From the NCBI GenBank assembly GCA_028690665.1, contig JAQVAV010000010.1, positions 115,874-179,873 on the forward strand: a stretch of DNA of 64,000 nucleotides. The letters are read 5' to 3'. The notes under the pieces are model-generated. The model worked only from the letters and a program-made list of their open reading frames with translations. It was not told the DNA's origin and ran no database searches. Below are positions 24,647 through 34,090 of the stretch, piece by piece; position 1 is the stretch's first letter; each line of letters begins with the position of its first letter. The stretch is from Paludibacter sp. Its GTDB lineage: Bacteria; Bacteroidota; Bacteroidia; Bacteroidales; Paludibacteraceae. Position numbers and translations under genes: made by a program.

Positions 24647-27600
24647 ATGATACGATATAATACAATAACAGTTTTTGTTTTCGGATTAATATTAAGTTTC
24701 TCAGGATTCGCAACTGCTTTTGCACAAAATGGCAATAAAGTTTATGATCCTGAATTAAACCAGTTGGTTGACAAAAATCAGAGTGGAAATCAGCGGAAAT
24801 TAAGATATAAACCCGATGGACAGGATTTTGTAATTATAAACGGTAAAAATAAATTTAACCGGGCGCTTTATGGTACTCATACTAGTTTTAGGGTAGAAAC
24901 TGGTGATGTGCCGGAGTTTGCACTTTATCTTCCACGTATGGGGGGCAATTTGTCGTTTTCGTTTGCAAAAGGGAAAAAAACAGTTGATCTGAACAATGCC
25001 GCTTATGTTGAGAGCCGTTACCGGGCTGGCTCCCGCATTTACAAAATCACCGATCCAATGTTGGGCAAAGGAGAGTTGAAAATTACAGTATTGGCCATGA
25101 CAGAAGCCGAAGGAATGATTTTGAGACTGGAAACAAAAAATATTCCTTCTGGTCTGAGATTGCATTGGAAATTCGGTGGATGTGCCGATAAGCGTTTTAG
25201 CCGTGAGGGTGATCTGGGGGTGGATCCGGTTGATTGTTTTGATCTAAAACCTCAGTATTGTAAGGGGAATGAATTTACTGTTAGTAAAAATAGTTTCGAA
25301 GTTATTTTCGGGGCTAAGAAAGATAAAAAACTGGATGGAGTTTTTCCTGAAAAATCAAAATTACAAATAGCCTCCCCGGTTACATTTTTAAATGGGCAAT
25401 TGAGCCTGTCTGGCAACCGGACTTACTATTTTATGATTAAGGTTTCCGATAATCAAAAATTGGCATACAAAAATTTGAATTCGGTGTTTGAACAGGCCGA
25501 AGTTGTGCGACAGAAAGTTGCGTCGCAAATAAGCATCGAAACACCGGATTCTTTTTTCAACACGCTTGGAGAAACTTTAGCCGTGGCTGCCGATGGCATT
25601 TGGAGTGGCGAAACGTGGTTACACGGAGCTGTGGGCTGGCGTATGCCCCTGAGTGGTTGGCGTGCTGCTTATACCGGAGACTTCCTGGGTTGGCACGACA
25701 GGGCAAAAGTGCATTTTGATGCTTATGCGGCTTCTCAGGTGACCGATGTCCCTCCGGTACGCCCTCATCCAACTCAGGATACGGCATTACATCTGGCTCG
25801 TGCAGAAAAAAGCTGGGGAACACAAATGTACAGCAATGGTTATATCTGTCGTAATCCTAACCGGAATGATCAGATGCATCATTATGATATGAATCTTTGC
25901 TATATGGACGAACTGATGTGGCATTTTAAGTGGACAGGAGACACGGCTTATGCCCGGAGAATGTGGCCGGTAATTATCCGTCATTTGGCTTGGGAAAAAA
26001 GAAATTATGATCCGGACAATGATGGATTGTACGATGCGTATTGTTGCATTTGGGCGAGTGACGCTTTGTATTATAACAGCGGAGCCGTGACCCATTCTTC
26101 GGCCTACAATTACCGGGCAAATAGAATAGCGGCCCAAATAGCGGAAAAAATAGGAGAAAATCCGGAACCTTACAGAAAAGAGGCTGAGAAAATTTTAAAG
26201 GCTATGAATGAAACTTTATGGCTTCCGGAAAAAGGACATTGGGCCGAGTTTCGTGATTTTATGGGCAAGCGTCGTCTGCATGACGATGCTGCGGTCTGGA
26301 CTATTTATCATGCTATTGATTCTGAAGTGGATGATCCGTTTCAGGCTTATCAGTCAACCAGATATATTGATACCAGTATCCCGCACATTCCTGTTGTGGC
26401 CGAAGGTTTGAAAAATGAAGGTTACGCAACCATCTCGACCAGTGACTGGATGCCATATTCTTGGTCGATTAATAATGTTGCTTTTGCCGAAGTGATGCAC
26501 ACGGCTTTGGCCTATTGGGAGGCGGGAAGGAGAGAGGAGGCTTTTCTGCTTCTGAAAAGTTCCGTGCTTGACGGAATGTATTTAGGTGCAAGCCCTGGTA
26601 ATATTGGACAAATCAGTTTCTACGATGCTGCCCGGAGGGAATGTTACCGCGACTTTGGAGATCCGATTGGAGTTATGTCGCGTGCCTTGGTGCAGGGACT
26701 TTTCGGAATTTATCCTGATGCTTTGAATGGAAAACTAGTGATTCGCCCCGGCTTTCCTGCTTCGTGGGAACATGCTGCTATAAAAACTCCAGATGTGCAA
26801 TTTTCATTTCGGAGAGAAAATAATACGGAAAAATATGTTGTAAGTCAACACATAAATAATGTATGGGAAGTTTCAATGCAATTGGAAGCCGGATTTGGTA
26901 AAATTATGAAGCTGACTGCGAATGGAAATCCTGTGCAGTGGAAATATGTTGAATCTGCCATTGATGTTCCTCAGATTTTAATACAACTACCGAATGCTGA
27001 TAGCACATTGGTGGAGATTGACTATCAAGCAGAGAATATGAATTTTGAAATGCCGGAAACACCTGTTGTCAATGGTGCTGAATTTACTTTTACTTCGGAA
27101 TTTGAAATGCCGGAAGTTTATGATCCCCAGAAAATTTTGAGTGAACAATCTTTGTCGGGTTTTAAATTAAAAGCCAAAGTAAATGGTTTGTCTGGCCATC
27201 ACACTTTTTTTGTGAGAATGAAAAACGCAGATGCTTCGTGGTGGAAGCCATTTAATATCTATATCAAAGGAACGTCCGTAAATTATGGAACTGAAATTCA
27301 CGTACCGGATAATGCTGTGCCGGATATGATTGATTTATCAGCATTTTACAACGATTCGGTGACCAATATTTTTAAAAATCGTTATTTTTCTCCGCGTTCA
27401 CCTTATACAACTTTGCAAATTCCAACTCAGGGAATAGGAGAGTGGTGCCATCCGCTTACTGCGTTTGAGGTGGATGATTCCGGGGTGCGTAAAATAGTTG
27501 CGGGAAATGGTGATGTACTAAAAACAAACCTGAAAATAAATTTTAGAACTCCAGCAGAAGGACAAAATATCATGTTTACTTCTTTGTGGAGTAATTTTCC

Positions 27601-28036
27601 TCAAAAGAAGGATGTTCCGCTTATCGGAAAGGCTAAAAGTGCGGTAATGTGGCTTGCCGGTTCGACCAATCACATGCAGAGTCATTTCCAAAATGGTTTG
27701 ATTGTGATAACTTATGTCGATGATTCGAAAGATACATTGGAACTTCGTAATCCGGATAACTGGTGCCCGATAGAACAGGATTATTACGCAGATGGACAGG
27801 CTTTTGTACTGAAAACTCCGAGACCGTATCGCATTCAGTTGTCAACTGGCCTGGTTTCTGATAATTTAGAGAAAGATTTGAAAATTGAAGGCGTTTATGG
27901 CCGGAGAATTAGTGGCGGTGCAGGGGTAATTTTACAAATGCCTTTGAATAAAAATAAAGAGTTACGAAAACTTACGCTTGAAACAACTGCTAATGAAATT
28001 GTTATCGGATTAATGTCGTTGACTTTGTTGCGGTGA
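24647..28036 (+). CDS. DUF4450 family protein, probable secreted glycoside hydrolase
   Basis: 1129 residues with a signal peptide (FVFGLILSFSGFATAFAQ). From the first lines after the signal (YKPDGQDFVIINGKNKFNRALYGTHTSFRVETGDVPEFALYLPRMGG) it fits DUF4450 proteins of Bacteroidota polysaccharide loci. The centre (about 310-700) looks like an (alpha/alpha)6 barrel: WLHGAVGWRMPLSGWRAAYTGDFLGW, DNDGLYDAYCCIWASDALYYNSGAVTHSSAYNYRA, GHWAEFRDF, SIPHIPVVAEGL and FGIYPDALNGKLVIRPGFPASWEHA, as in GH families of that fold. The last 400 residues are beta-rich. The substrate is unknown, and no susCD pair is adjacent. No lipobox or sorting domain is seen, so it is probably periplasmic. Confidence 0.78.
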   Translation: MIRYNTITVFVFGLILSFSGFATAFAQNGNKVYDPELNQLVDKNQSGNQRKLRYKPDGQDFVIINGKNKFNRALYGTHTSFRVETGDVPEFALYLPRMGGNLSFSFAKGKKTVDLNNAAYVESRYRAGSRIYKITDPMLGKGELKITVLAMTEAEGMILRLETKNIPSGLRLHWKFGGCADKRFSREGDLGVDPVDCFDLKPQYCKGNEFTVSKNSFEVIFGAKKDKKLDGVFPEKSKLQIASPVTFLNGQLSLSGNRTYYFMIKVSDNQKLAYKNLNSVFEQAEVVRQKVASQISIETPDSFFNTLGETLAVAADGIWSGETWLHGAVGWRMPLSGWRAAYTGDFLGWHDRAKVHFDAYAASQVTDVPPVRPHPTQDTALHLARAEKSWGTQMYSNGYICRNPNRNDQMHHYDMNLCYMDELMWHFKWTGDTAYARRMWPVIIRHLAWEKRNYDPDNDGLYDAYCCIWASDALYYNSGAVTHSSAYNYRANRIAAQIAEKIGENPEPYRKEAEKILKAMNETLWLPEKGHWAEFRDFMGKRRLHDDAAVWTIYHAIDSEVDDPFQAYQSTRYIDTSIPHIPVVAEGLKNEGYATISTSDWMPYSWSINNVAFAEVMHTALAYWEAGRREEAFLLLKSSVLDGMYLGASPGNIGQISFYDAARRECYRDFGDPIGVMSRALVQGLFGIYPDALNGKLVIRPGFPASWEHAAIKTPDVQFSFRRENNTEKYVVSQHINNVWEVSMQLEAGFGKIMKLTANGNPVQWKYVESAIDVPQILIQLPNADSTLVEIDYQAENMNFEMPETPVVNGAEFTFTSEFEMPEVYDPQKILSEQSLSGFKLKAKVNGLSGHHTFFVRMKNADASWWKPFNIYIKGTSVNYGTEIHVPDNAVPDMIDLSAFYNDSVTNIFKNRYFSPRSPYTTLQIPTQGIGEWCHPLTAFEVDDSGVRKIVAGNGDVLKTNLKINFRTPAEGQNIMFTSLWSNFPQKKDVPLIGKAKSAVMWLAGSTNHMQSHFQNGLIVITYVDDSKDTLELRNPDNWCPIEQDYYADGQAFVLKTPRPYRIQLSTGLVSDNLEKDLKIEGVYGRRISGGAGVILQMPLNKNKELRKLTLETTANEIVIGLMSLTLLR

Positions 28037-28047
28037 GCATTTTGTTT

Positions 28048-28055
28048 TATCTTTG
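28048..28055 (+). promoter_or_regulatory. -7 promoter element of porT
   Basis: TATCTTTG matches TAnnTTTG. It predicts a transcript start near 28062, after the in-frame codon at 28053, and so supports the start at 28122. Confidence 0.6.
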
Positions 28056-28121
28056 CGAGAGGCAATAATAAACATGACTTGCCGTTTATTTCTGAAAGTT
28101 TTTTCTTTCGAAACAAGGATT

Positions 28122-28823
28122 ATGACATTGAAGAAAATTATTTTTTTTATTTCTCTACTGACCACTTTGGGCTGGACTACTAATGCCCAGACAGGATATA
28201 GTAGTGATGACAGGCCTATTCATTTCGGTTTTTCTCTCGGCTTCAATACAATGGACTTTGCTACGGAATCAAGTTTGGTGGCGGTGGATGGAACAGTTTA
28301 TAATGTAGATGTTTCGAATTTGAAACCGGGATTTTCTGTCGGTATTATTTCAGATATGCTCGTAAACAGATATTTTAATTTGCGTTTTACACCTACTTTG
28401 CATTTTGGAGAACGTGAATTGTCTTATGCCCCTGAAGGTGGAGGCTCCACTACATCAATTACAGTACCTTCGGTACCTATTACTTTTCCTCTTTATATAA
28501 AATATAGTGCCGAAAGGTATCAAAATGTTCGTCCATATCTGATTGGAGGAGGAGGGATAAGTTTCGATTTGGGTACAAACAAAGAAAAGCCCGTGTATCT
28601 ACGGACTTTCGATGCCTTTGCCGAGGTTGGAGTGGGATGTGATATTTATTTAGGCTTTTTTAAATTGGCCCCGGAATTAAAATTTTCAATCGGAAGTCAG
28701 AATTTATTTATTCCGCTTGATGAACGAGATGCCGGTATGCTTAGTGAAGCGGACAAAATGTACTCGATTGCACTATCAAAGCTTAAATCGCGTATGCTGA
28801 CACTGACTTTTAATTTTGAATGA
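28122..28823 (+). CDS. porT: Type IX secretion protein PorT
   Basis: 233 residues. PorT is an outer-membrane beta-barrel protein needed for T9SS export (gingipains in Porphyromonas). Signal peptide MTLKKIIFFISLLTTLGWTTNAQ; then amphipathic strands (IHFGFSLGFNTMDFA, GFSVGIISDMLVNRYFNLRFTPTLHFGERELSY, ITFPLYIKYSAERYQNVRPYLIGGGGISFDLG) and a C-terminal strand ending in Phe (LTLTFNFE region). The start ATG follows AAGGATT. The PorT family is one of several related outer-membrane barrel families, so the name rests on the overall pattern and on the T9SS genes elsewhere in the window. Its stop codon abuts the stop codon of the next, convergent gene. Confidence 0.8.
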   Translation: MTLKKIIFFISLLTTLGWTTNAQTGYSSDDRPIHFGFSLGFNTMDFATESSLVAVDGTVYNVDVSNLKPGFSVGIISDMLVNRYFNLRFTPTLHFGERELSYAPEGGGSTTSITVPSVPITFPLYIKYSAERYQNVRPYLIGGGGISFDLGTNKEKPVYLRTFDAFAEVGVGCDIYLGFFKLAPELKFSIGSQNLFIPLDERDAGMLSEADKMYSIALSKLKSRMLTLTFNFE

Positions 28824-29102
28824 TCAAAGGGCCGAAATCAGTTTGAGTATTTCCTGGGTAGATGTTTCCCACTCGGCGTAAAATTTTTTGAAAAATGCTT
28901 TGACCATTTTAGAATCTTCTTTTCCTGAAAAGTGGCTTGAACGTGAAATAAATTCAATACTGTTAGCGTGGATTTTCAGTACAATATCCTGAATTTTTTC
29001 TTCATCAAAACGGTTATTTGCCAAACAGTGAAAATAAATGTCGTTGATAAGTTCCGAAGAAATGTAATGAATCGTTTTTTTTAGTTTTCTGCGACTTGCC
29101 AT
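28824..29102 (-). CDS. Conserved small alpha-helical protein of unknown function
   Basis: 92 residues starting MASRRKLKKTIHYISSEL, soluble and helical, with basic N-terminus and acidic helices. I recognise it only as a type of hypothetical protein found in Bacteroidales; no function is known to me. The start at 29102 is preferred over an in-frame start at 29129, which lies in the -7 element TACTTTTG (29127-29134, minus). Its stop TGA overlaps nothing but directly abuts that of porT, forming TGATCA. Confidence 0.65.
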   Translation of the reverse strand: MASRRKLKKTIHYISSELINDIYFHCLANNRFDEEKIQDIVLKIHANSIEFISRSSHFSGKEDSKMVKAFFKKFYAEWETSTQEILKLISAL

Positions 29103-29126
29103 ATTATTTAGTTTTTTATGTTTACA

Positions 29127-29134
29127 CAAAAGTA
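29127..29134 (-). promoter_or_regulatory. -7 promoter element of the 92-residue protein gene
   Basis: Minus strand TACTTTTG matches TAnnTTTG. It is the mirror of the same octamer on the + strand at 29168-29175, giving two back-to-back promoters 33 bases apart. Confidence 0.55.
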
Positions 29135-29167
29135 ATCTTTTTTATATGACAATAAATTCTATTTGGC

Positions 29168-29175
29168 TACTTTTG
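29168..29175 (+). promoter_or_regulatory. -7 promoter element of the beta-helix lipoprotein gene
   Basis: TACTTTTG matches TAnnTTTG; transcript start near 29182, leader about 20 bases. Confidence 0.6.
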
Positions 29176-29201
29176 TGAATTAAATTCCGGGAAAATATTA
29201 T

Positions 29202-30665
29202 ATGTTGAAATTCAATAAGAAACTTCTTTTTTCAGGTATGTGCCTGTTTGCGTTATTTCTGATTCTACAGTCGTGCGACGACGAGATTTTTACTACAAAT
29301 CCATCTGATTCTATTACTTTCTCGAAAGATACGCTTACTTTCGATACTGTTTTTTCGACTATTGGCAGCACTACTGGTAAGTTCCTTGTTTATAATCCTA
29401 ATAATAAAGCAATCCATATTTCGTCGGTAAAGCTTGCCGGTGGAGCGTCGTCGCAGTTTCGTTTGAATGTTGATGGAGCAGTGAATACAGATAATTCATT
29501 TAGCGATATTGATATTAGTGCTCACGATAGCATGTATGTTTTTGTGGAAGTTACTGTAAATCCGACAGATGTAAATTCTCCTGTTTTAGTGGCTGACTCA
29601 GTCCTTTTTACTGTTAACGGAAATCTTCGGACAGTCCGGCTCGAAGCCTTTGGTCAGGATGTGGTTTTGTTTAAAAATAAATATCTTATTAATAATACAA
29701 CGCTTTTGGCCAATAAACCTTATCTCATTTATGGTTATCTGGCTGTCGATACGGCCAAAACACTAACTATTCCGGCCGGTTGTAAACTGTATTTTCATAA
29801 TAATGCGAATTTGATTGTATATGGGAATCTCCGGGTGGAGGGAACTTTTGAAAAACCCGTTGAGATGCGTGGCGACAGGTTTGATAATATGGATTTCTCA
29901 ACCCCGGTACCTTATAATTATGTTGCCGGACAGTGGGGCGGTATTTATCTGCTTGGAAGCGGAGGCAATCATTTATTACAGAATGTAATTATTAATAGTG
30001 GCTATGTCGGAGTATATTTTTCAAATGATAACCGGAATGAGTTGCCCTATTTACATATTATCAACTCTAAAATTCAGAACTTTGTGTATTACGGAATTGT
30101 GGTTCAGAATGGTAATCTGCTGGTGGAAAATTCTGAAATATCCAACACAGGCAGTTGTACGGTTTATTTGAGCGGAGGAAAACACGTGTTTATTCAGTCG
30201 ACTATTGCCAATTTTTATAATAGTAATTTATATGAGCCATCGTCACGTGATAAAAATCCGGCTATGGTGATTATGGGATTATACCGTATGGCTCCTATGG
30301 AAACTGAAATTAAAAACTGCATTGTTGCAGGAACTTTGAAAAATGAGTTAAGTATTGTTTCTCGTTTTTTGCCTGGTTATAAAGGAACATTCAGTTCATC
30401 TTTTATTCGCCGAGATTCGATATATACCTATTCTCAGTTCGAAAATATAACCTGGCATCAAACCGATAATGCTGAACTCTTTGTGCATCCAAAATATGAT
30501 GCAGAAGGAAACTACTATTTTAATTTTATGCCGGATTCTCTTTCTTCGGCCAGAGGAATTGCTGATCCGGACATAGCATCACAATATCCACTTGATCTGA
30601 ATGGAAATAGCCGCTTGGAAGATGGAACTCCTGATGCCGGGGCTTATGAGTGGCAGGGGAAATGA
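29202..30665 (+). CDS. Lipoprotein with right-handed beta-helix repeats
   Basis: 487 residues. The N-terminus (LLFSGMCLFALFLILQSCDDE) ends in a lipobox Cys followed by acidic residues, the usual Bacteroidota pattern for lipoproteins, possibly surface-exposed. Residues about 35-150 form an Ig-like or ASPM/SPD-2/Hydin-like beta region (TLTFDTVFSTIGSTTGKFLVYNPNNKAIHISSVKLAGG). The remainder has parallel beta-helix coils (IPAGCKLYFHNNANLIVYGNLRVEG, LLQNVIINSGYVGVYF, YYGIVVQNGNLLVENSEISNTG) and ends DAGAYEWQ, typical of this hypothetical protein family. No catalytic residues are evident. Stands alone, with own promoter. Confidence 0.8.
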   Translation: MLKFNKKLLFSGMCLFALFLILQSCDDEIFTTNPSDSITFSKDTLTFDTVFSTIGSTTGKFLVYNPNNKAIHISSVKLAGGASSQFRLNVDGAVNTDNSFSDIDISAHDSMYVFVEVTVNPTDVNSPVLVADSVLFTVNGNLRTVRLEAFGQDVVLFKNKYLINNTTLLANKPYLIYGYLAVDTAKTLTIPAGCKLYFHNNANLIVYGNLRVEGTFEKPVEMRGDRFDNMDFSTPVPYNYVAGQWGGIYLLGSGGNHLLQNVIINSGYVGVYFSNDNRNELPYLHIINSKIQNFVYYGIVVQNGNLLVENSEISNTGSCTVYLSGGKHVFIQSTIANFYNSNLYEPSSRDKNPAMVIMGLYRMAPMETEIKNCIVAGTLKNELSIVSRFLPGYKGTFSSSFIRRDSIYTYSQFENITWHQTDNAELFVHPKYDAEGNYYFNFMPDSLSSARGIADPDIASQYPLDLNGNSRLEDGTPDAGAYEWQGK

Positions 30666-30868
30666 TTTGTATGAAGATATGTTGAATTGAATTGTTGATT
30701 TCTAAAGTTATAAGGATATTCTGTTTTTAGTGGAATTGTTGTTTATCATTATTTTTGTTATTTGCTTGCTGTTAAGTTGTATAAAAACTATAATTTAAGT
30801 TATAGTTTGAATTTTTTCTGATAAATCACTATAAAATAGCAAATTGACTATTTGTCATTAATACAAAA

Positions 30869-30902
30869 AAGTCGCCTTAATATAAATTTATTAGGGCGAC
30901 TT
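30869..30902 (-). terminator. Terminator of the susCD operon
   Basis: A 14-bp stem (30869-30882 with 30889-30902, one G-U pair) with a 6-base loop; on the minus strand it is followed by TTTTGTATT. It lies 39 bases after the last gene of the operon. Confidence 0.88.
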
Positions 30903-30941
30903 CTATATTCACAATAATTTTTTAATCAAAAATCGAAGGTC

Positions 30942-32756
30942 TTATTTTACTACTTTTATTGATTTTGTAGTACGTCCTTCAAATTGCAGTACATATACTC
31001 CATTGCTTAAAGCTGTTGTTGGTATGGATACCTGCCCATTTAAAATGTTATAATTCGCAATGGTTTGTCCTGATACATTCAGTAAATTTACTATAGTATA
31101 GTTATCCGCATTTGAAATTTCATAAGCATTTGTTGTAGCAGATACTTTTAAATCTTCTGAGGCATCCGGATTGCTTGTTCCGGTTACTGATGATTGAGAA
31201 ACCGGAATAGAGAGGGATACGCCGTAAGATGAAATTACAATTTCACCATTGCGTTCAGTGGTTCCTTCTGGTAGAGGCTCTGCCTGGAAATAGTATGAAA
31301 CTATATTATTGCTAGAAAAGTATGTTGTGTCGTAATCAAGACCAGTTACCCAATTAGGAGCACTTTCAATCCATACGTTTGTTTGGTCATCGTCTAAGTT
31401 ATATGACGAATATAGGAGAACATCATTATATTCCGTCTGATCATCATTCTGTCCGGCTACTCCCCAACCTCCTTCAGCAGGGAAAACAAGATCTTGATTT
31501 TCATTGTATGTTGTCAAACAGTTAAAAATTCCATTAAATTGAATATATAAGTCAGTTTTTGGTATGCTTGGATAGTTACTATAACCAAAGGTACTAACGC
31601 TCAAATTTTCACCGTGAAGAGTGTAGGCTGATCCTTCAATTGAGTTTCCTCCGAATAAAAAGTTGAAATGCCAGTTAGAATCGAATCCAGTTATAATAAC
31701 GGCTACAGGGGCATCTGTACCGATAGTAATAGGTTTGTCTACTTCAAATCCATCTTCCTCTTCCATAAACTTAAAAATAAATGTTCCCTGAACATCATAA
31801 GTTTTGACGAATTCATTGGTTGTCGATTCTCCTATTTTTTCTCCAAGGCTTCCATCTTCAGTAAGATAATATATCTCTAATTTTAGTTCTCCTCCTGCTG
31901 GAACTGCATTTCCTCCATTTTCATAGGCAAGAGCACTAATACTTTCGACATATAGTGGAGATTTCAATTGAGGTATTATCTGCATTACTCCAACGCAAGC
32001 ACCATCTTCATTGCTGTAAGATGGAGAAAATGCTCCACCGGCACTGAATCCTCCATAAAGATTATCTGTAGTTCCATTTGCTTTAAGATTGGCAAGAGTG
32101 AGTCCCGGAAATTCTTCTGTCCCACTAAAATCAGTTCCATCATCTGTTACGCTTTTTTCTACAGATGCTGCCAATAGATATTGAAAGTCTGCCTCTTGTC
32201 CAACGACGTAGTTTGCACTGTCTCCACCTTCGGTAATCCCTGTAACTTTGGGTAAGTATGAAATATAACCATTGGGAGTTATGTATGTCGTGAAATGAAG
32301 TGTTCCATCTGCATCTACAGGAGATTCCGTTATAGTATTATTATCTCCGCCATTATAAGTCCAAGTATAGGTTACATCAGTTCCATTTGAAAATGGGACA
32401 TAATCCATAGGAGTCATTGCCGGACTATGAAGATAAACTCCTGAATAAGAATGGTAATCTCTGGTAAAACCATCAAACAAAGTTCCTGCAGGATGATTGT
32501 ACATTACAAAAAAATCATCAGTTTCTGCATTTTTTCTTGCTTTCATTGCAGTATTTATACTACTGAACGAAGTTGATTTATAGCTGTCCTGAGAGATTGT
32601 TGCTTTTGTTGGAATACTTGCTTTTTTGATGTCTTTAATGTCTCTTTGTACATTACCTGAAATTTGTGCTAAATTTTTGCTGTCCCATTTTGTCTTTTGT
32701 GCAAATCCAGAGGAAGCGATTAACACAGCTAATAGAAAAAAGTAAATCCTTTTCAT
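30942..32756 (-). CDS. Secreted protein with BACON-like and T9SS sorting domains
   Basis: 604 residues, last gene of the susCD operon. Signal peptide MKRIYFFLLAVLIASSGFAQ. The large middle part has no family I know. At about residues 430-520 there is a BACON-like beta domain (WIESAPNWVTGLDYDTTYF ... RNGEIVISSYGVSLSIPVSQ); BACON domains occur in secreted Bacteroidota proteins and often bind glycans or mucin. The end (YTIVNLLNVSGQTIANYNIL, LSNGVYVLQFEGRTTKSIKVVK) is a T9SS type A sorting domain. So the protein is exported by T9SS and kept at the surface. It may deliver or hold the substrate imported by SusC/D; that role is inference from the operon. Confidence 0.8.
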   Translation of the reverse strand: MKRIYFFLLAVLIASSGFAQKTKWDSKNLAQISGNVQRDIKDIKKASIPTKATISQDSYKSTSFSSINTAMKARKNAETDDFFVMYNHPAGTLFDGFTRDYHSYSGVYLHSPAMTPMDYVPFSNGTDVTYTWTYNGGDNNTITESPVDADGTLHFTTYITPNGYISYLPKVTGITEGGDSANYVVGQEADFQYLLAASVEKSVTDDGTDFSGTEEFPGLTLANLKANGTTDNLYGGFSAGGAFSPSYSNEDGACVGVMQIIPQLKSPLYVESISALAYENGGNAVPAGGELKLEIYYLTEDGSLGEKIGESTTNEFVKTYDVQGTFIFKFMEEEDGFEVDKPITIGTDAPVAVIITGFDSNWHFNFLFGGNSIEGSAYTLHGENLSVSTFGYSNYPSIPKTDLYIQFNGIFNCLTTYNENQDLVFPAEGGWGVAGQNDDQTEYNDVLLYSSYNLDDDQTNVWIESAPNWVTGLDYDTTYFSSNNIVSYYFQAEPLPEGTTERNGEIVISSYGVSLSIPVSQSSVTGTSNPDASEDLKVSATTNAYEISNADNYTIVNLLNVSGQTIANYNILNGQVSIPTTALSNGVYVLQFEGRTTKSIKVVK

Positions 32757-32785
32757 AACTTCTAAATTTTAATTAATAAAAACAA

Positions 32786-34078
32786 TTATTTTAAATCAAG
32801 ATCAAACCATTTGTTGGGATTATTTTTATCAGTCAATCTAATTGTAGTTGATGATAATTTATGACCAATAATGGTTGGTATATATTCTCCTTCAATTAAA
32901 GAAACAAAGTCAGATAAATTATAGCTATCATAATATGTTTTGCCATTTTTATCATAACTGTCTCCAAAATTATTGAATTTTAAAGTAAGCTCATTCGCCG
33001 AAGTTTCTGAAATTGTAAATGATAGAAACCCTTCTATTTTGTTTGAGGTTTTTGTCGTGTAAATTGCTAATGATGTACCCCAGCCTTTATTGTTGGTAAA
33101 ACCAATATATTCTAATTTACGTGTTTTAGCTGATACTGTACTATCTATTGTATAATATGCATTTTTAATTATCGATGACATGTGTTCATCCGAATAATTA
33201 AAGTTCATATATTTTTTTGCGCTTATAATTTCAATCAAGACATCTGACGCTGGCTGAGAAATAATTTTTGTGTTTCCATCTTCACTGACCAACTCGTTTT
33301 TGTCATCACTTAAAACGAATTCCTGTGCAGAACTTGATTCTTGATTGATTGGAGTTAGTAACTGTAAGCCATAATTAGTTATAATGAACGGAACCTCATA
33401 CCCGCTATCCAAAATGCTTTCCCCTTCAGGTGTAAATGTGAAGATATGTGTGTTTCCATTAGTAAGTGAAAAAGCTTCCGCTCCATTTATCTGCAATTTT
33501 AGAGTGGTGCTGAATCTGCCAAATATAGTTTGATTTACGGAATCTAATTTTTCGAAATATCCAGTCCAAGATTGATTTTTGGCTAAGCGCTTCATGTAAA
33601 TTATCGTTCCTCGTTTTACCCCTTTCAACTTTAGAGTATTAGAATCGGCACTGAGAACAATAAATTCATAATCACCTTCATAACCAACCCCATCATCCTG
33701 AGGATCAGAGAAGGCATGCAAAACGTCGTTATAAGTATTAAACGTTAGTATCGGCCCGCTACCTTGAATAACGTCCCATAAGCTTTTCGATGTTTTATAT
33801 TGACCGTTAGTAGTAAGTGTGTTTTGGGCTGCTACGGTAACATTGAAATCAGCATCAAATTTTACCAGCATGTTATATCCGGCTGATGATTTTGTCGGAA
33901 AGTATAACATTTCCCAACCATTTTTAGCAGATACAAGTATTGTATCTGCATTTGCAATTGAATTATTAAGGCGTATTGCAGCAGATTCGCTGAATAAATC
34001 TTCTTCTGTCAATGAGCATGAAGACATACTCCAACTGATTATGGCTGTTAATAATATATATGTAATTCGCTTTTTCAT
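32786..34078 (-). CDS. DUF4302 lipoprotein
   Basis: 430 residues. N-terminus MKKRITYILLTAIISWSMSSC is a lipoprotein signal (lipobox SMSSC). The first 200 residues (AKNGWEMLYFPTKSSAGYNMLVKFDADFNVTVAAQN, YEGDYEFIVLSADSNTLKLKGVKRG) match the DUF4302 family. The function of DUF4302 is unknown; it is usually encoded beside SusC/SusD pairs with the zinc metallohydrolase lipoprotein, as here (12-base gap). Likely a surface lipoprotein of the import complex. Confidence 0.82.
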   Translation of the reverse strand: MKKRITYILLTAIISWSMSSCSLTEEDLFSESAAIRLNNSIANADTILVSAKNGWEMLYFPTKSSAGYNMLVKFDADFNVTVAAQNTLTTNGQYKTSKSLWDVIQGSGPILTFNTYNDVLHAFSDPQDDGVGYEGDYEFIVLSADSNTLKLKGVKRGTIIYMKRLAKNQSWTGYFEKLDSVNQTIFGRFSTTLKLQINGAEAFSLTNGNTHIFTFTPEGESILDSGYEVPFIITNYGLQLLTPINQESSSAQEFVLSDDKNELVSEDGNTKIISQPASDVLIEIISAKKYMNFNYSDEHMSSIIKNAYYTIDSTVSAKTRKLEYIGFTNNKGWGTSLAIYTTKTSNKIEGFLSFTISETSANELTLKFNNFGDSYDKNGKTYYDSYNLSDFVSLIEGEYIPTIIGHKLSSTTIRLTDKNNPNKWFDLDLK

Positions 34079-34090
34079 TTTTTCTTAAGT

